The notes: generated by a model not told the origin, from the sequence alone. A stretch of 64,000 nt of DNA from Pelotomaculum_C sp050950345 (GCA_050950345.1 JBMNHK010000002.1:744001-808000); one strand, 5' to 3'. Positions 26,861 through 35,281 are shown, counted from the first letter of the stretch. A program made the numbers and translations.

Positions 26861-28729
26861 TTGATCGGGAAGCTAATGGGGAACCGGTATGAAATCCTGG
26901 AACAGCTGGGCGGCGGTGGCATGGCCATCGTTTATAAGGGACGGGATACCTTATTGAACCGCCTGGTGACCATTAAAGTTCTCCGGCCAGAATTCACTAG
27001 CGATGAAGATTTTGTGCAGCGTTTTCGTCGTGAAGCCCAGGCTGTTGCCAGACTCTCCCATCCAAATATAGTGAGCATATATGATGTTGGCTGGGAAGAA
27101 CAGATCCATTACCTGGTCATGGAGTACGTTGAAGGGGACAACCTGAAGAACTTGATCAGGTCGCAGGGCACAATCCCGCCGGGGCAAGCAGTGGAATTTG
27201 CCCTTCAGATTAGTGATGCTCTGCAGCATGCCCACGAAAATGATATCGTTCACCGTGATGTGAAACCCCAAAACATCTTAATTACCCGGGAAGGGCGGGC
27301 TAAACTCACTGATTTTGGTATTGCCAAGGAGGCAACCACTGCTACTTTGACGCAAACTGATACTGTAGTTGGCTCGGTACACTACATATCTCCGGAACAA
27401 GCCAAGGGAGAAACAGCAGAACCAGCTTCGGATATATATTCTTTGGGCATAGTAATGTATGAAATGGTTACCGGGAAGCTTCCATTTCAAGGAGAAACCC
27501 CCATCGCTGTAGCTCTGAAACAAATCCAGGATATTCCGGAGCGCCCTACAAGTATCAATCCTGCTTTGCCGCAGAGGTTGGAAAATATAATTCTGCGGGC
27601 GATGGCAAAAAAACCTGTAGATCGTTATGAGAATGCAAGGCAATTATCCATAGAGCTGGGTGGCATGATCAAAAATTTGCCCTCTGTACCCTCCGTGCAG
27701 GATGATGAATTTGCCACCAGAGTAATACCTGCGATCAATGGAGAGGATGGTGTCCCTCCAGGTGTTGAGCCTACCCCGGCAAAGAAATCTCCTGCCAAAG
27801 GCCTTCCGGGATGGCTATGGGCAGTCTTGATCGCGCTGGCTTTGACAGCGGCAGGGATTATAGGTTTTCAGTTGTTTATGAATGTGCCGGAGGTGCTGAT
27901 GCCGGAGGTTGTGGGACAGAGCCGGGAAGATGCTGAGAGAATGCTTAAGGAACAAGGCTTAAATGATATCCAGGTAACCCTCAGCTCACATCCCACGATT
28001 CAAAGCGGCATGGTGATAGCTCAGGAACCGCTTGCTGGTACCACCATTAAGGCTAATCACCGCATAACTCTTACTGTAAGCAAGGGGCCTGAAATCAGAG
28101 AGGTGCCGGATGTGGTAGGTCTCACCATAAATGACGCCAGAATAAAAATCAACCAGTATGAGCTTATTGTCAATGAACCCCTTGAAGAAATGTATTCTGA
28201 GCAATATCCGAAAGGTGTGGTTGTGGACCAGGAGCCCAAGCCGAATGCCAGGCTGGTACGTGGTTCAGGGGTAACTCTGTATGTCAGCAAAGGCCCACAA
28301 CGGGTTATTACGGTGCCTGCTTTGATTGGGCTGACTATGTCTGAAGCTGAAGCGGAACTTGATAAATTAGCGCTCCAGTTAGACAGCAATGTAACCGAGG
28401 TTGCTAATACGGATTACTTTGAAGGTCAAATTATCGGTCAGAACCCGTCGCAAGGAGCAACCGTCAGTGAAGGCGCAGTCGTCCAGGTGACACTCAGCAA
28501 AGGTCCCGGGCCGGTGCGGCGAGTAGCCAGAGTAGAAGTAAATATCGACGATGACGATGAGCCCCACCAGTTAAAGATTGTAGTCATTGACGCCAGGGGC
28601 AGCAATATTGCCTACGTCAATACGGAAAGGCCGGGTAAAAAAGTCGTAAAGGAAATTGAGTATTATGGAAAAGCAGTAGTACAGGTGTATATCGATAATG
28701 AACTCACTTCCGAGAAAGAAATTGGTTAA
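26861..28729 (+). CDS. prkC: PASTA-domain Ser/Thr protein kinase
   Basis: Transmembrane sensor kinase of about 622 residues. The kinase domain (1 to about 270) has LGGGGMAIVYKG, the ATP lysine K39 in VTIKVLRPE, HRDVKPQN, DFGIAKEA and SPEQAKGE. The membrane span is at about 325-347. Three PASTA domains follow (about 348-555), each ending in SKGP, and bind muropeptides outside the cell (family knowledge). An unusual tail of about 70 residues with a DDDDEP stretch follows the last PASTA domain. The start is probably TTG 26861 behind TAGGGGTG; GTG 26852 is an alternative. Confidence 0.93.
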   Translation: MIGKLMGNRYEILEQLGGGGMAIVYKGRDTLLNRLVTIKVLRPEFTSDEDFVQRFRREAQAVARLSHPNIVSIYDVGWEEQIHYLVMEYVEGDNLKNLIRSQGTIPPGQAVEFALQISDALQHAHENDIVHRDVKPQNILITREGRAKLTDFGIAKEATTATLTQTDTVVGSVHYISPEQAKGETAEPASDIYSLGIVMYEMVTGKLPFQGETPIAVALKQIQDIPERPTSINPALPQRLENIILRAMAKKPVDRYENARQLSIELGGMIKNLPSVPSVQDDEFATRVIPAINGEDGVPPGVEPTPAKKSPAKGLPGWLWAVLIALALTAAGIIGFQLFMNVPEVLMPEVVGQSREDAERMLKEQGLNDIQVTLSSHPTIQSGMVIAQEPLAGTTIKANHRITLTVSKGPEIREVPDVVGLTINDARIKINQYELIVNEPLEEMYSEQYPKGVVVDQEPKPNARLVRGSGVTLYVSKGPQRVITVPALIGLTMSEAEAELDKLALQLDSNVTEVANTDYFEGQIIGQNPSQGATVSEGAVVQVTLSKGPGPVRRVARVEVNIDDDDEPHQLKIVVIDARGSNIAYVNTERPGKKVVKEIEYYGKAVVQVYIDNELTSEKEIG

Positions 28730-28733
28730 CAAC

Positions 28734-29606
28734 ATGGTGCATGAGGAAGGAACGGTAATAAAGGCTTATGGCGGCTTCTACTATGTGCTGAGCGGCGGCA
28801 TGGAGTGGGAGTGTGCGCTCAGAGGCCGTCTGCGACATGAAAAAAAACAGGTAATGGTAGGCGATCGGGTGCTATTTCTACCACGAGATGGTAAAACAGG
28901 CGTGATTGAGGAGGTCTTGCCCCGGGCAAACGCCCTCATCCGGCCACCGGTAGCCAATGTTGACCAGGCTTTAATGGTATTTGCCCTGAAGGAGCCTGAG
29001 CCTAATCCCGGCTTAATTGATCGCTTCCTCATCATTGCTTCAGTAAACGGGATTGAGCCGATACTTTGCTTTAACAAGTCTGACCTGGACGGAGATACCA
29101 GGGATGAGTTAATCGCCCGTTACATTAATTTTTACCGGGTAATAGCAACCAGCACAATAACCGGAGAAGGCCTGGAGCAGTTACTGGAGACGCTGCAGGA
29201 CAGGATCACGGTCTTTGCCGGTCCATCCGGTGTTGGTAAGTCGACGATCATAAATGCTCTTATTCCCGGTGTTTTTCTTAAAACCGGTATGATCAGTGAC
29301 AAGACAAAGCGAGGTAAACATACTACCAGGCATGTAGAATTAATTAATCTGCCCTCAGGTGGTCTGGTAGTGGATACACCAGGCTTTACCAGCCTTGAGT
29401 TGCCAGATATTAAGCCTGAGGAGCTGGCGGAACATTTTCCGGAAATAGCCAGACTGAAAGGTGAATGCTATTTCAGCGGCTGTCTGCATGCTCAAGAACC
29501 GGACTGCAGGGTTAAACAAGCGGTTGAGTCCGGTGAAATACAATCTTCTCGTTATCAGCAATACCTTGAATTTTTAAAAATATTAAAAGAGAGGAAGATC
29601 TATTAA
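28734..29606 (+). CDS. rsgA: Small ribosomal subunit biogenesis GTPase RsgA
   Basis: Circularly permuted GTPase acting late in 30S assembly. An N-terminal OB fold is followed by the permuted G motifs in the order FNKSDLD, GPSGVGKST, DTPGF, then the C-terminal zinc knuckle with CYFSGCLHAQEPDC. About 290 residues. ATG 28734 begins five bases after the kinase stop; an in-frame ATG at 28698 inside the kinase gene is less likely. The prkC-rsgA-rpe order is the same as in B. subtilis. Confidence 0.94.
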   Translation: MVHEEGTVIKAYGGFYYVLSGGMEWECALRGRLRHEKKQVMVGDRVLFLPRDGKTGVIEEVLPRANALIRPPVANVDQALMVFALKEPEPNPGLIDRFLIIASVNGIEPILCFNKSDLDGDTRDELIARYINFYRVIATSTITGEGLEQLLETLQDRITVFAGPSGVGKSTIINALIPGVFLKTGMISDKTKRGKHTTRHVELINLPSGGLVVDTPGFTSLELPDIKPEELAEHFPEIARLKGECYFSGCLHAQEPDCRVKQAVESGEIQSSRYQQYLEFLKILKERKIY

Positions 29607-29608
29607 TC

Positions 29609-30274
29609 TTGGTCAAGCTGGCTCCTTCTATTTTATCGGCTGATTTCTCCGCCTTATTGTCCGATGTATTGGAAGTGCAGGAAGCAGGAGCGGAATACCT
29701 GCATATTGATGTCATGGACGGGCACTTTGTTCCTAATATCACCGTCGGCCCCCTTGTTGTTAAAGCTCTACGGCCTAAAGTCAAATTGTGTTTAGACGCG
29801 CATTTAATGATTGAAAGCCCTGATCGTTACATAAGTGACTTTATTGATGCAGGCGCCGATCTGATTACTGTTCATGCTGAAACCGGTGTGCATCTCCATC
29901 GTACGCTGTCTCTGATCAAAGATAAAGGTGCCATGGCAGGTATTGCTTTAAACCCAGCCACACCTCCCTCAGTGCTGGAGTACATTCTGCCTATGGTCGA
30001 CCTGGTTTTAATAATGACGGTAAACCCGGGGTTTGGCGGGCAAGCCTTTATTCCGGAAGTGCTGCCTAAAATAAAGGTTGTCAAGAGGATGTTGGAGGAA
30101 CGTGGTCTTTCAGCCGAAATCCAGGTGGACGGCGGCATAAATCCTGCTACAGCTCCTGCTGTTGTAAAGGCGGGGGCTACAGTACTTGTAGCCGGTTCAG
30201 CGATATTTGGCAATGATGACATAAAAGGGTCTATGATAAAACTCAGAAGGGCAGCGGAAGGTGGTGATTTTTGA
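29609..30274 (+). CDS. rpe: Ribulose-phosphate 3-epimerase
   Basis: Interconverts ribulose 5-phosphate and xylulose 5-phosphate in the pentose phosphate pathway. A TIM barrel of 221 residues with LAPSILSADFSAL, the metal-binding HIDVMDGHFVPN, MTVNPGFGGQ and VDGGINPATA. The start is TTG 29609, two bases after the rsgA stop, with AGAGAGGAAG upstream. The stop overlaps the next small gene by one base. Confidence 0.94.
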   Translation: MVKLAPSILSADFSALLSDVLEVQEAGAEYLHIDVMDGHFVPNITVGPLVVKALRPKVKLCLDAHLMIESPDRYISDFIDAGADLITVHAETGVHLHRTLSLIKDKGAMAGIALNPATPPSVLEYILPMVDLVLIMTVNPGFGGQAFIPEVLPKIKVVKRMLEERGLSAEIQVDGGINPATAPAVVKAGATVLVAGSAIFGNDDIKGSMIKLRRAAEGGDF

Positions 30275-30399
30275 TGGCAGTATTCAAATGCGCAGAATGC
30301 GGCGCTGTGCTGGAAGCGCGCTGTAAGCCCGCTAAATGCAAAAACTGCGGTGCTGAAAAAGCCAAGCTGGTTAAGGAGGAAGCTCCTAAGAAGAATTAA
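30274..30399 (+). CDS. 41-residue four-cysteine zinc-ribbon / rubredoxin-like protein
   Basis: A very small ORF: MAVFKCAECGAVLEAR is followed by CKPAKCKNCGAEKAKL and a lysine-rich tail. Its cysteines are C6, C9, C17, C22 and C25. The pattern fits the small RCKP-type rubredoxin-like/zinc-ribbon proteins (family recollection, moderate certainty). The stop of rpe and this ATG overlap (TGATG), and GGAAGGTGG lies upstream, so translation is probably coupled to rpe. Two terminators follow. The role is unknown; metal binding is inferred from the cysteines. Confidence 0.7.
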   Translation: MAVFKCAECGAVLEARCKPAKCKNCGAEKAKLVKEEAPKKN

Positions 30400-30473
30400 C
30401 CTGTTCCCGCATTGTATTCATTGCCTTTTCTGCATAATAAGTGTTTAGCAAGCTTAGATTGTTCTTATATCAA

Positions 30474-30506
30474 AAGCCGCGGTTTTCCAAACCTGGCGGC
30501 TTTTTT
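30474..30506 (+). terminator. Rho-independent terminator after the prkC-rsgA-rpe unit
   Basis: AAGCCGC pairs with GCGGCTT (30475-30502), with an inner GGTTT/AAACC extension, followed by a T6 run (30501-30506). It is strong, and it closes the block that begins with the FHA genes. Confidence 0.9.
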
Positions 30507-30575
30507 GCATGTCGAATCAGGTAAAAGAAAGGATAGCCTGGATTCCTAATTGATTGTATTGCTGATATTACTCAC

Positions 30576-30597
30576 AACACCCCAGCAGGTGTTTTTT
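30576..30597 (+). terminator. Second rho-independent terminator-like hairpin
   Basis: AACACC (30576-30581), loop CCAGCA, GGTGTT (30588-30593), then further T residues to 30597. It lies 70 bases after the first terminator. It could be a back-up, or an attenuator in the leader of the cysteine-rich-protein operon that starts at 30714. The rest of the 314-base gap shows no gene and no clear promoter. Confidence 0.7.
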
Positions 30598-30713
30598 TGT
30601 TGAATTAAGGCATGTAGTTTGTTTACATTACATAATTCTATCATGATTAACAAAACACTCATCAGAAACATATTCTGGCAGAAAGATGATGAATTTTTTG
30701 AGGAGTGAAAATC

Positions 30714-31490
30714 TTGTTAGAGCAATTAAAAGCCAGTCAAGGAAAAAGAATTGTTTTTGAACTGGTCAATGGAAGAGTATTGACTGGAAATCTTTTGTCA
30801 GTAGATGAGCATGTATTACGCATTGAAACAGAAAACGGGATCGGTATAGTTCCGGTCAGCGCTGTGCAGATTATCTGGGATGCCATGAAACGCTCCCTTA
30901 GCGGTGAAGATATGGAGCAGTTGGCAGAGCAGTTACAGGAAAAATTTAAGACTGAAATTGCCTGCACCGGCTTCCCGGGTTTTACCTGTTCTAGAAGCTA
31001 TATCTGCAGGCCGCCTGATACCTGCGACTTCTCTTTTGCCTGCCCGGGGAGCTATGTACCAAGCTTTCCATCGGGCGGCGGCGTTTGTCCCTTCTTCTTC
31101 TGTGGGCCTTTCCAATTCGGGGGGCTACCCTGCGGACCATTCCAATTCCAGCAGCCCTGTAGTCCCTTCATCTTCAGCCAGCCTTGTGGTCCCTTCACTT
31201 TCGGGCAGCCTTGCGGACCTTTCCAGTTTGGCGGTTCTCAATGCGGTGTTCTGGGCGGGTTTGTCTGCCCGGGCCAGCAATTTATAGGTATTGCGCCGGG
31301 GGGGCCCGGTACTCCTACCTGCAGTCCTTTTCAGTTTAGCGGTTCCCAGTGCGGGACGGTTGGAGGCTTTAGCTGTGCAGGTCAACAATTTTTCGGTCTA
31401 GCCCCGATGGCGGGTGCAAAGCCTCATGAAGCACCCCTGCCTCCTACCGATTTTGCGGTTCATGAGCATAAAAAAGACGCTAAGGAATAG
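30714..31490 (+). CDS. Sm-like domain plus Cys/Phe/Gly-rich repeat protein (candidate precursor or coat protein)
   Basis: 258 residues in two parts. Residues 1 to about 55 (GKRIVFELVNGRVLTGNLL ... VPVSAVQIIWDAM) look like a small Sm/DUF2642-like beta fold of the sort seen in spore-coat-associated proteins (recollection). Residues 84 to about 235 hold 16 cysteines, first irregular and then in tandem repeats C-[GS]-P-F-x-F-x-x-P. A longer unit, with CG, GGF, C and GQQF in order, occurs twice. No signal peptide. TTG 30714 is chosen behind TGAGGAG; GTG 30705 would lie on that site. The next gene, two bases on, is a radical SAM/SPASM enzyme, so the repeats are probably its substrate (inference). 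Not a family I can name. Confidence 0.8.
   Translation: MLEQLKASQGKRIVFELVNGRVLTGNLLSVDEHVLRIETENGIGIVPVSAVQIIWDAMKRSLSGEDMEQLAEQLQEKFKTEIACTGFPGFTCSRSYICRPPDTCDFSFACPGSYVPSFPSGGGVCPFFFCGPFQFGGLPCGPFQFQQPCSPFIFSQPCGPFTFGQPCGPFQFGGSQCGVLGGFVCPGQQFIGIAPGGPGTPTCSPFQFSGSQCGTVGGFSCAGQQFFGLAPMAGAKPHEAPLPPTDFAVHEHKKDAKE
31101..31408 (+). repeat. In-frame tandem repeats coding CGPFQF-type units
   Basis: Five nine- or ten-residue units follow one another (CGPFQFGGLP, CGPFQFQQP, CSPFIFSQP, CGPFTFGQP, CGPFQFGGSQ). After them a unit CG-x-x-GGF-x-C-x-GQQF-x-G-x-AP appears, then CSPFQFSGSQ and a second copy of the longer unit. Repeat number may vary between strains. Confidence 0.85.
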
Positions 31491-31492
31491 TT

Positions 31493-32740
31493 ATGGATAT
31501 AAAAGACCGCGGTGCCTGGTTAAATCACATTGTTAAATATATAGGAGAGTACACCGGAACAAATCCGGCGTACTCTCCCCAAGCCCTTGCAGAGAATTTA
31601 ATGAGGAAATTCTTTATAAGTTATGAGGATGCCGCAAAGCTGGCAAGCATGGTGGGAAAAAAAACTGCGTCCAAACTTGGGCTTGCCGCAATAGAGTTGA
31701 ACTTGACTTTCAATTGCAACCTTACCTGTGCATACTGTTTTATCCATGAAAAAGATCCAGGGGAAAGGATGACCTTGGCCACAGCGAAAAAAGCAGTCGA
31801 CTTCCTGGTGGAACGGGCTGCTTTTCCGGTTGTAAACATCACCTTAATCGGTGGCGAACCTCTGCTGGAATTTACTTTGATTAAACAAATTGTGCCCTAT
31901 GCCCTGGAAGCTGCCAGGAAGCGCAACCTATTAGTTACCTGGTCAGTCACCACCAACGGGACATTGCTCAATGAAGAGATCATGCAATATTTTGCCTTAT
32001 ATAAGATCAACATACTCCTCAGTATGGATGGCGGTGCAAGAACCCATAATCGCTACCGGCGGGATAGGAGCGGCCAGGGCACCTGGCATAAGATCGCCAA
32101 GAAAATACCTCTCATCAAATTGTACCAGCCCTGGCTGGGGGTAAGGATGACCGTCAGTACAGAGGCTATAAGTACAATGCGTGATGACTTTAGGCAGTTG
32201 GTAGACTTAGGAATTAACCAGTTTATTATTGCGCCTGCCCAGGGCGCCAGGTGCTGGGAAAAAGAACAGATTAAGCAGTATGGTCTGCAACTTGTAGATA
32301 TTCTCAGGGACTATCATGATTTAAAAGGGCATGGTACCCCGCTATTTATAGAGGAGTTTGAAAAGGATCAGCGGGAGGTGCCTGGTTGGGGGTGCCGTGC
32401 CGGCAGTACCTCATTGGCCGTGGCACCCAACGGGGATGTAAGTCCCTGTTCAAAAATGCTTGGTTTAGCCAGGGAAGAGGGCAAGTATATAGTTGGTAAT
32501 GTTAATACCGGTGTTGACCTCAACAGGTTGGAACCTTTTCTCAATCCAAGCAACAAGCAACCGCAGCACTGTATACACTGTGCGAGGAAATGTAACGGGG
32601 GCTGCTATGCAGTGAACTATGAACAGACCGGTGACCATTTTACCGCCTCCGGAGAAAACTGCCTGTTCTGGGTAGTTTGCCAGGAAACTAAGCACATGTC
32701 AAATATGCTTAAAAGGCAATGCTTCAGTGGTATCCTTTAA
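31493..32740 (+). CDS. Radical SAM/SPASM peptide-modifying enzyme (maturase candidate)
   Basis: 415 residues. A radical SAM core with the cluster motif CNLTCAYC near residues 76-83, GGEPLLE near 122, and TTNGTLL. The C-terminal SPASM region is rich in cysteines: GWGCRAGSTSLAV, PCSKML, CIHCARKCNGGCYAVNY and NCLFWVVC, enough for one or two auxiliary clusters. SPASM enzymes of this build install thioether or carbon-carbon links in ribosomal peptides such as SCIFF (family knowledge). It begins two bases after the Cys-rich repeat gene. An N-terminal segment of about 65 residues may bind the leader or Sm-like part. The exact reaction is unknown. Confidence 0.88.
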   Translation: MDIKDRGAWLNHIVKYIGEYTGTNPAYSPQALAENLMRKFFISYEDAAKLASMVGKKTASKLGLAAIELNLTFNCNLTCAYCFIHEKDPGERMTLATAKKAVDFLVERAAFPVVNITLIGGEPLLEFTLIKQIVPYALEAARKRNLLVTWSVTTNGTLLNEEIMQYFALYKINILLSMDGGARTHNRYRRDRSGQGTWHKIAKKIPLIKLYQPWLGVRMTVSTEAISTMRDDFRQLVDLGINQFIIAPAQGARCWEKEQIKQYGLQLVDILRDYHDLKGHGTPLFIEEFEKDQREVPGWGCRAGSTSLAVAPNGDVSPCSKMLGLAREEGKYIVGNVNTGVDLNRLEPFLNPSNKQPQHCIHCARKCNGGCYAVNYEQTGDHFTASGENCLFWVVCQETKHMSNMLKRQCFSGIL

Positions 32741-32830
32741 ACAGTATTTTCTTTGCCTGCCGTCTTCAATCGTTACGGGAGAAGTGGGCTTTTTACTCTA
32801 AGAGCGGGATGAGATGGGTAATAAAATGCA

Positions 32831-32870
32831 AACAAGCGCCGTGTTAAGTTAAACCCCGGCGCTTGTTGAT
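32831..32870. terminator. Bidirectional terminator between radical SAM gene and beta-propeller gene
   Basis: An 11-bp perfect stem, AACAAGCGCCG (32831-32841) with CGGCGCTTGTT (32857-32867). AT-rich tails lie on both sides (GATTATTT on the plus side, TGCATTTTAT on the minus side). It separates two convergent genes. Confidence 0.75.
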
Positions 32871-32896
32871 TATTTGCAGACAACGCTCCGAATTTT

Positions 32897-35281
32897 TTAT
32901 TTGATCTCGAGCCTTTTGATCTCCTTGAGGTCGTTCAGGCTGTTGGCCATGATCATACTATTGGATAGCGTGTATAATTCATCATTAATATAGAGGATGC
33001 GAGTAATGTTCTTGTCACTATTATACCAGTAATTGCCTGCCTTTAAGTAATCCTCATCAGTAAGATGGGTTAGCTTGCCCTTTAACGAAAAGCCATTAGT
33101 AAGATCAAGGCTGTAAATGTAAGCGCCCTGGAAGGCAAAATTTCCATAGCGAGGTATATTGCTGCCGGTGCTGCTTTGGCTATCGTCCGCAACCATCACT
33201 TTGACAGGGAAGGCAAGCAGATTCTTTTCTTTGTCAAACAGCAGTGCCTTGTGATTTTGCAACAGCTCTGAGTCCGTTCCTCTGTCGCCGATGGTTTCTT
33301 TAAACATAACCACCGGGTGATTCACATCGGTTACATCAAAGACAGCCATTTTCATGCCCAGATAGAATGCCATAGTATCGTTCGGGTCTCCGCTGTAAGC
33401 ATTGCTGAGCTCAATGGTATCCTTGCCGAAGCCGATAACATGGTTTGCATCATAGGGATGGAGATAATCGCTGTAGCCAGGCATCTTAAGTGCACCCAGA
33501 ATAGTGGGTTTTTGAGGATCTTTTAAATCCAGGACAAAAAACGGGTCAACGGTTTTAAATGTAACCAGGTAGCCGCGATCGCCAATGAATCTGGCGGAAT
33601 AAATCTTTTCGCCTGGGGCAATGTTCTCCAGCCGTCCGGTAATCTTGAGCTGATCGTCAAGGATAAAGACACTGTTGCGAGAAGTATATTCATCTGTCCG
33701 CCACATATCACCCTGTGTAGTGGCAATCCTGAAGTTGCCGAGATGTTCATCCATGGAAAACTGATTTAAAACCTGTCCTGGAACCTCTCCTTGCGCTGCG
33801 TAGTTAATCTTACCCTGATTGAGATTGAATTTGTATATTTTTGTTACATTATTATTGCTCCAGGGCAAGCTAAGATTTTGTGCCTCCCTGAATAATTGTT
33901 GGTAGCCTGTAACGGCCACGTAAAGATTACCGGCCGATGCGTAGACGTTTTCGCCGGAGCCAAGGTAAGCGGAGACATTGGCCTGTTGTTGCGGCTGATC
34001 CAGGTTGAGGCCTGCCACGATCAGGTAGCCGGGCCGGGTAAAATCAGGGAAACATTTGATTTCCGGATAGTCGATGGTCAGGAAGCCGTCCTGCAAGGCG
34101 GTGTCTCTATATAAGGGACGGGGTTGATCAATTTCACCTCCGGGGGAATAATAAAGGTGCTGGTTGGCTACCAGGTAGAAGGAGGAACCGATCTTGCGTG
34201 AGGATACATAATCTCCATTTAACTCCAGTTCGCGCAGTTTGCGCGGGTTGGATTTGTCTGAAACGCTGTAAATAATAGCTCTGGTAGTCTCATTTTGATA
34301 GTAAGGTGGTATAATACCTATACGAGCTTTGTTTTCGAGCTTATAACTGGGTTGGATTGCAGGGCTGCGGGTAGTTCCGATGAGCACCAGGTGTTTCTCG
34401 TCGACGCACATTTCCAGCGGTGTAAAGTCTTTGCCGGCAAAGTCCAGCGTGCTGACTACAGCCATATCCTCAGCTGGCTGGGCTTTGGCGATAACTACCC
34501 GCTCCCGGTTAACCTGATAAATGTAGATCCCGTCCGTTTTAACAATATCAGCCTCATCAACACCAGCCACCTGTGTATTGGTTTTAGAATAATCAGTACC
34601 AGCCTGGGTTGTGTCAGCTGCAGAACCAAGAGACTCAGCTTTGGTGTTCAGCTGGGGCGCTAAGTCCTGGAAAGCTTCATCGATCAATGCCCTTTTATAG
34701 TAGTTGCCGCTGTATGACTGTGCATGGGTCAAAAGGTCTTTTAAATTCTCATATGATCCAACTGCAGGCAAGATGGTAGTTTTGGTAGCCTTATTTACGA
34801 TACTGCCGGGCGAGCCGACAAATACGGTAGCGGTGTCTTCCTGCCAGCCTACTTCATAGCCCAGGGCCTCGGCTAACCAGCGAACAGGCAGATATACCCG
34901 TTCCCCTATAAGGAGCGGCGTCACATCCATCAGCTGTTCCTGGCCGTCAATTGTGAGCACCGCTTTTCCAACGGTAACGGTGATCACATTGCCATTGGGA
35001 GTAGACAGGGTAACCTTTTGCTTTTGACCATCCCAGATGATCCCGTCATCCGTAATGCCCAGGGCGTAAGCCAGGTAGCGCAAAGGGATATAGGTACGGC
35101 CCTGCTCAATAAACGGGGCTGCATCCATGCCCCTGGCTTCCCCGTCTAACGAAAAGGTTGTCTGGTTTACTACAAAGCTGGCAGTGTGGTTTGGCAATGC
35201 GCCGGCAATATGTTGCTGGTTTAGAAAAACTGCTATTGTCAGCACCAGAATAAAGGAAGCAACAGGTAATAGCTTTCTCAT
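32897..35281 (-). CDS. Secreted beta-propeller protein with copper-amine-oxidase-like N-terminal domain
   Basis: 794 residues. An N-terminal signal peptide (about 1-28, KLLPVASFILVLTIAVFL) is followed by two stalk-like repeats of the copper amine oxidase N-terminal domain type (about 35-150; YIPLRYLAYALGI, YLPVRWLAEALGY). A large C-terminal domain (about 225-790) matches the secreted beta-propeller family: TNTQVAGVDEADIVKTDG, then repeated YSVSDKSNP and VFDVTDVNHP strands. Extracellular, probably wall-associated; no catalytic function known. ATG 35281 lies behind AGGAGGTATTTACC on the minus strand. It is divergent from the GntR gene. Confidence 0.85.
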   Translation of the reverse strand: MRKLLPVASFILVLTIAVFLNQQHIAGALPNHTASFVVNQTTFSLDGEARGMDAAPFIEQGRTYIPLRYLAYALGITDDGIIWDGQKQKVTLSTPNGNVITVTVGKAVLTIDGQEQLMDVTPLLIGERVYLPVRWLAEALGYEVGWQEDTATVFVGSPGSIVNKATKTTILPAVGSYENLKDLLTHAQSYSGNYYKRALIDEAFQDLAPQLNTKAESLGSAADTTQAGTDYSKTNTQVAGVDEADIVKTDGIYIYQVNRERVVIAKAQPAEDMAVVSTLDFAGKDFTPLEMCVDEKHLVLIGTTRSPAIQPSYKLENKARIGIIPPYYQNETTRAIIYSVSDKSNPRKLRELELNGDYVSSRKIGSSFYLVANQHLYYSPGGEIDQPRPLYRDTALQDGFLTIDYPEIKCFPDFTRPGYLIVAGLNLDQPQQQANVSAYLGSGENVYASAGNLYVAVTGYQQLFREAQNLSLPWSNNNVTKIYKFNLNQGKINYAAQGEVPGQVLNQFSMDEHLGNFRIATTQGDMWRTDEYTSRNSVFILDDQLKITGRLENIAPGEKIYSARFIGDRGYLVTFKTVDPFFVLDLKDPQKPTILGALKMPGYSDYLHPYDANHVIGFGKDTIELSNAYSGDPNDTMAFYLGMKMAVFDVTDVNHPVVMFKETIGDRGTDSELLQNHKALLFDKEKNLLAFPVKVMVADDSQSSTGSNIPRYGNFAFQGAYIYSLDLTNGFSLKGKLTHLTDEDYLKAGNYWYNSDKNITRILYINDELYTLSNSMIMANSLNDLKEIKRLEIK

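Noticed and set aside
30904..31287. 127-codon Ser/Ala-rich ORF over the Cys-rich repeats
   Set aside because: Its repeats mirror the DNA repeats of the true frame; the true frame has a start, a Shine-Dalgarno and conserved cysteine spacing.
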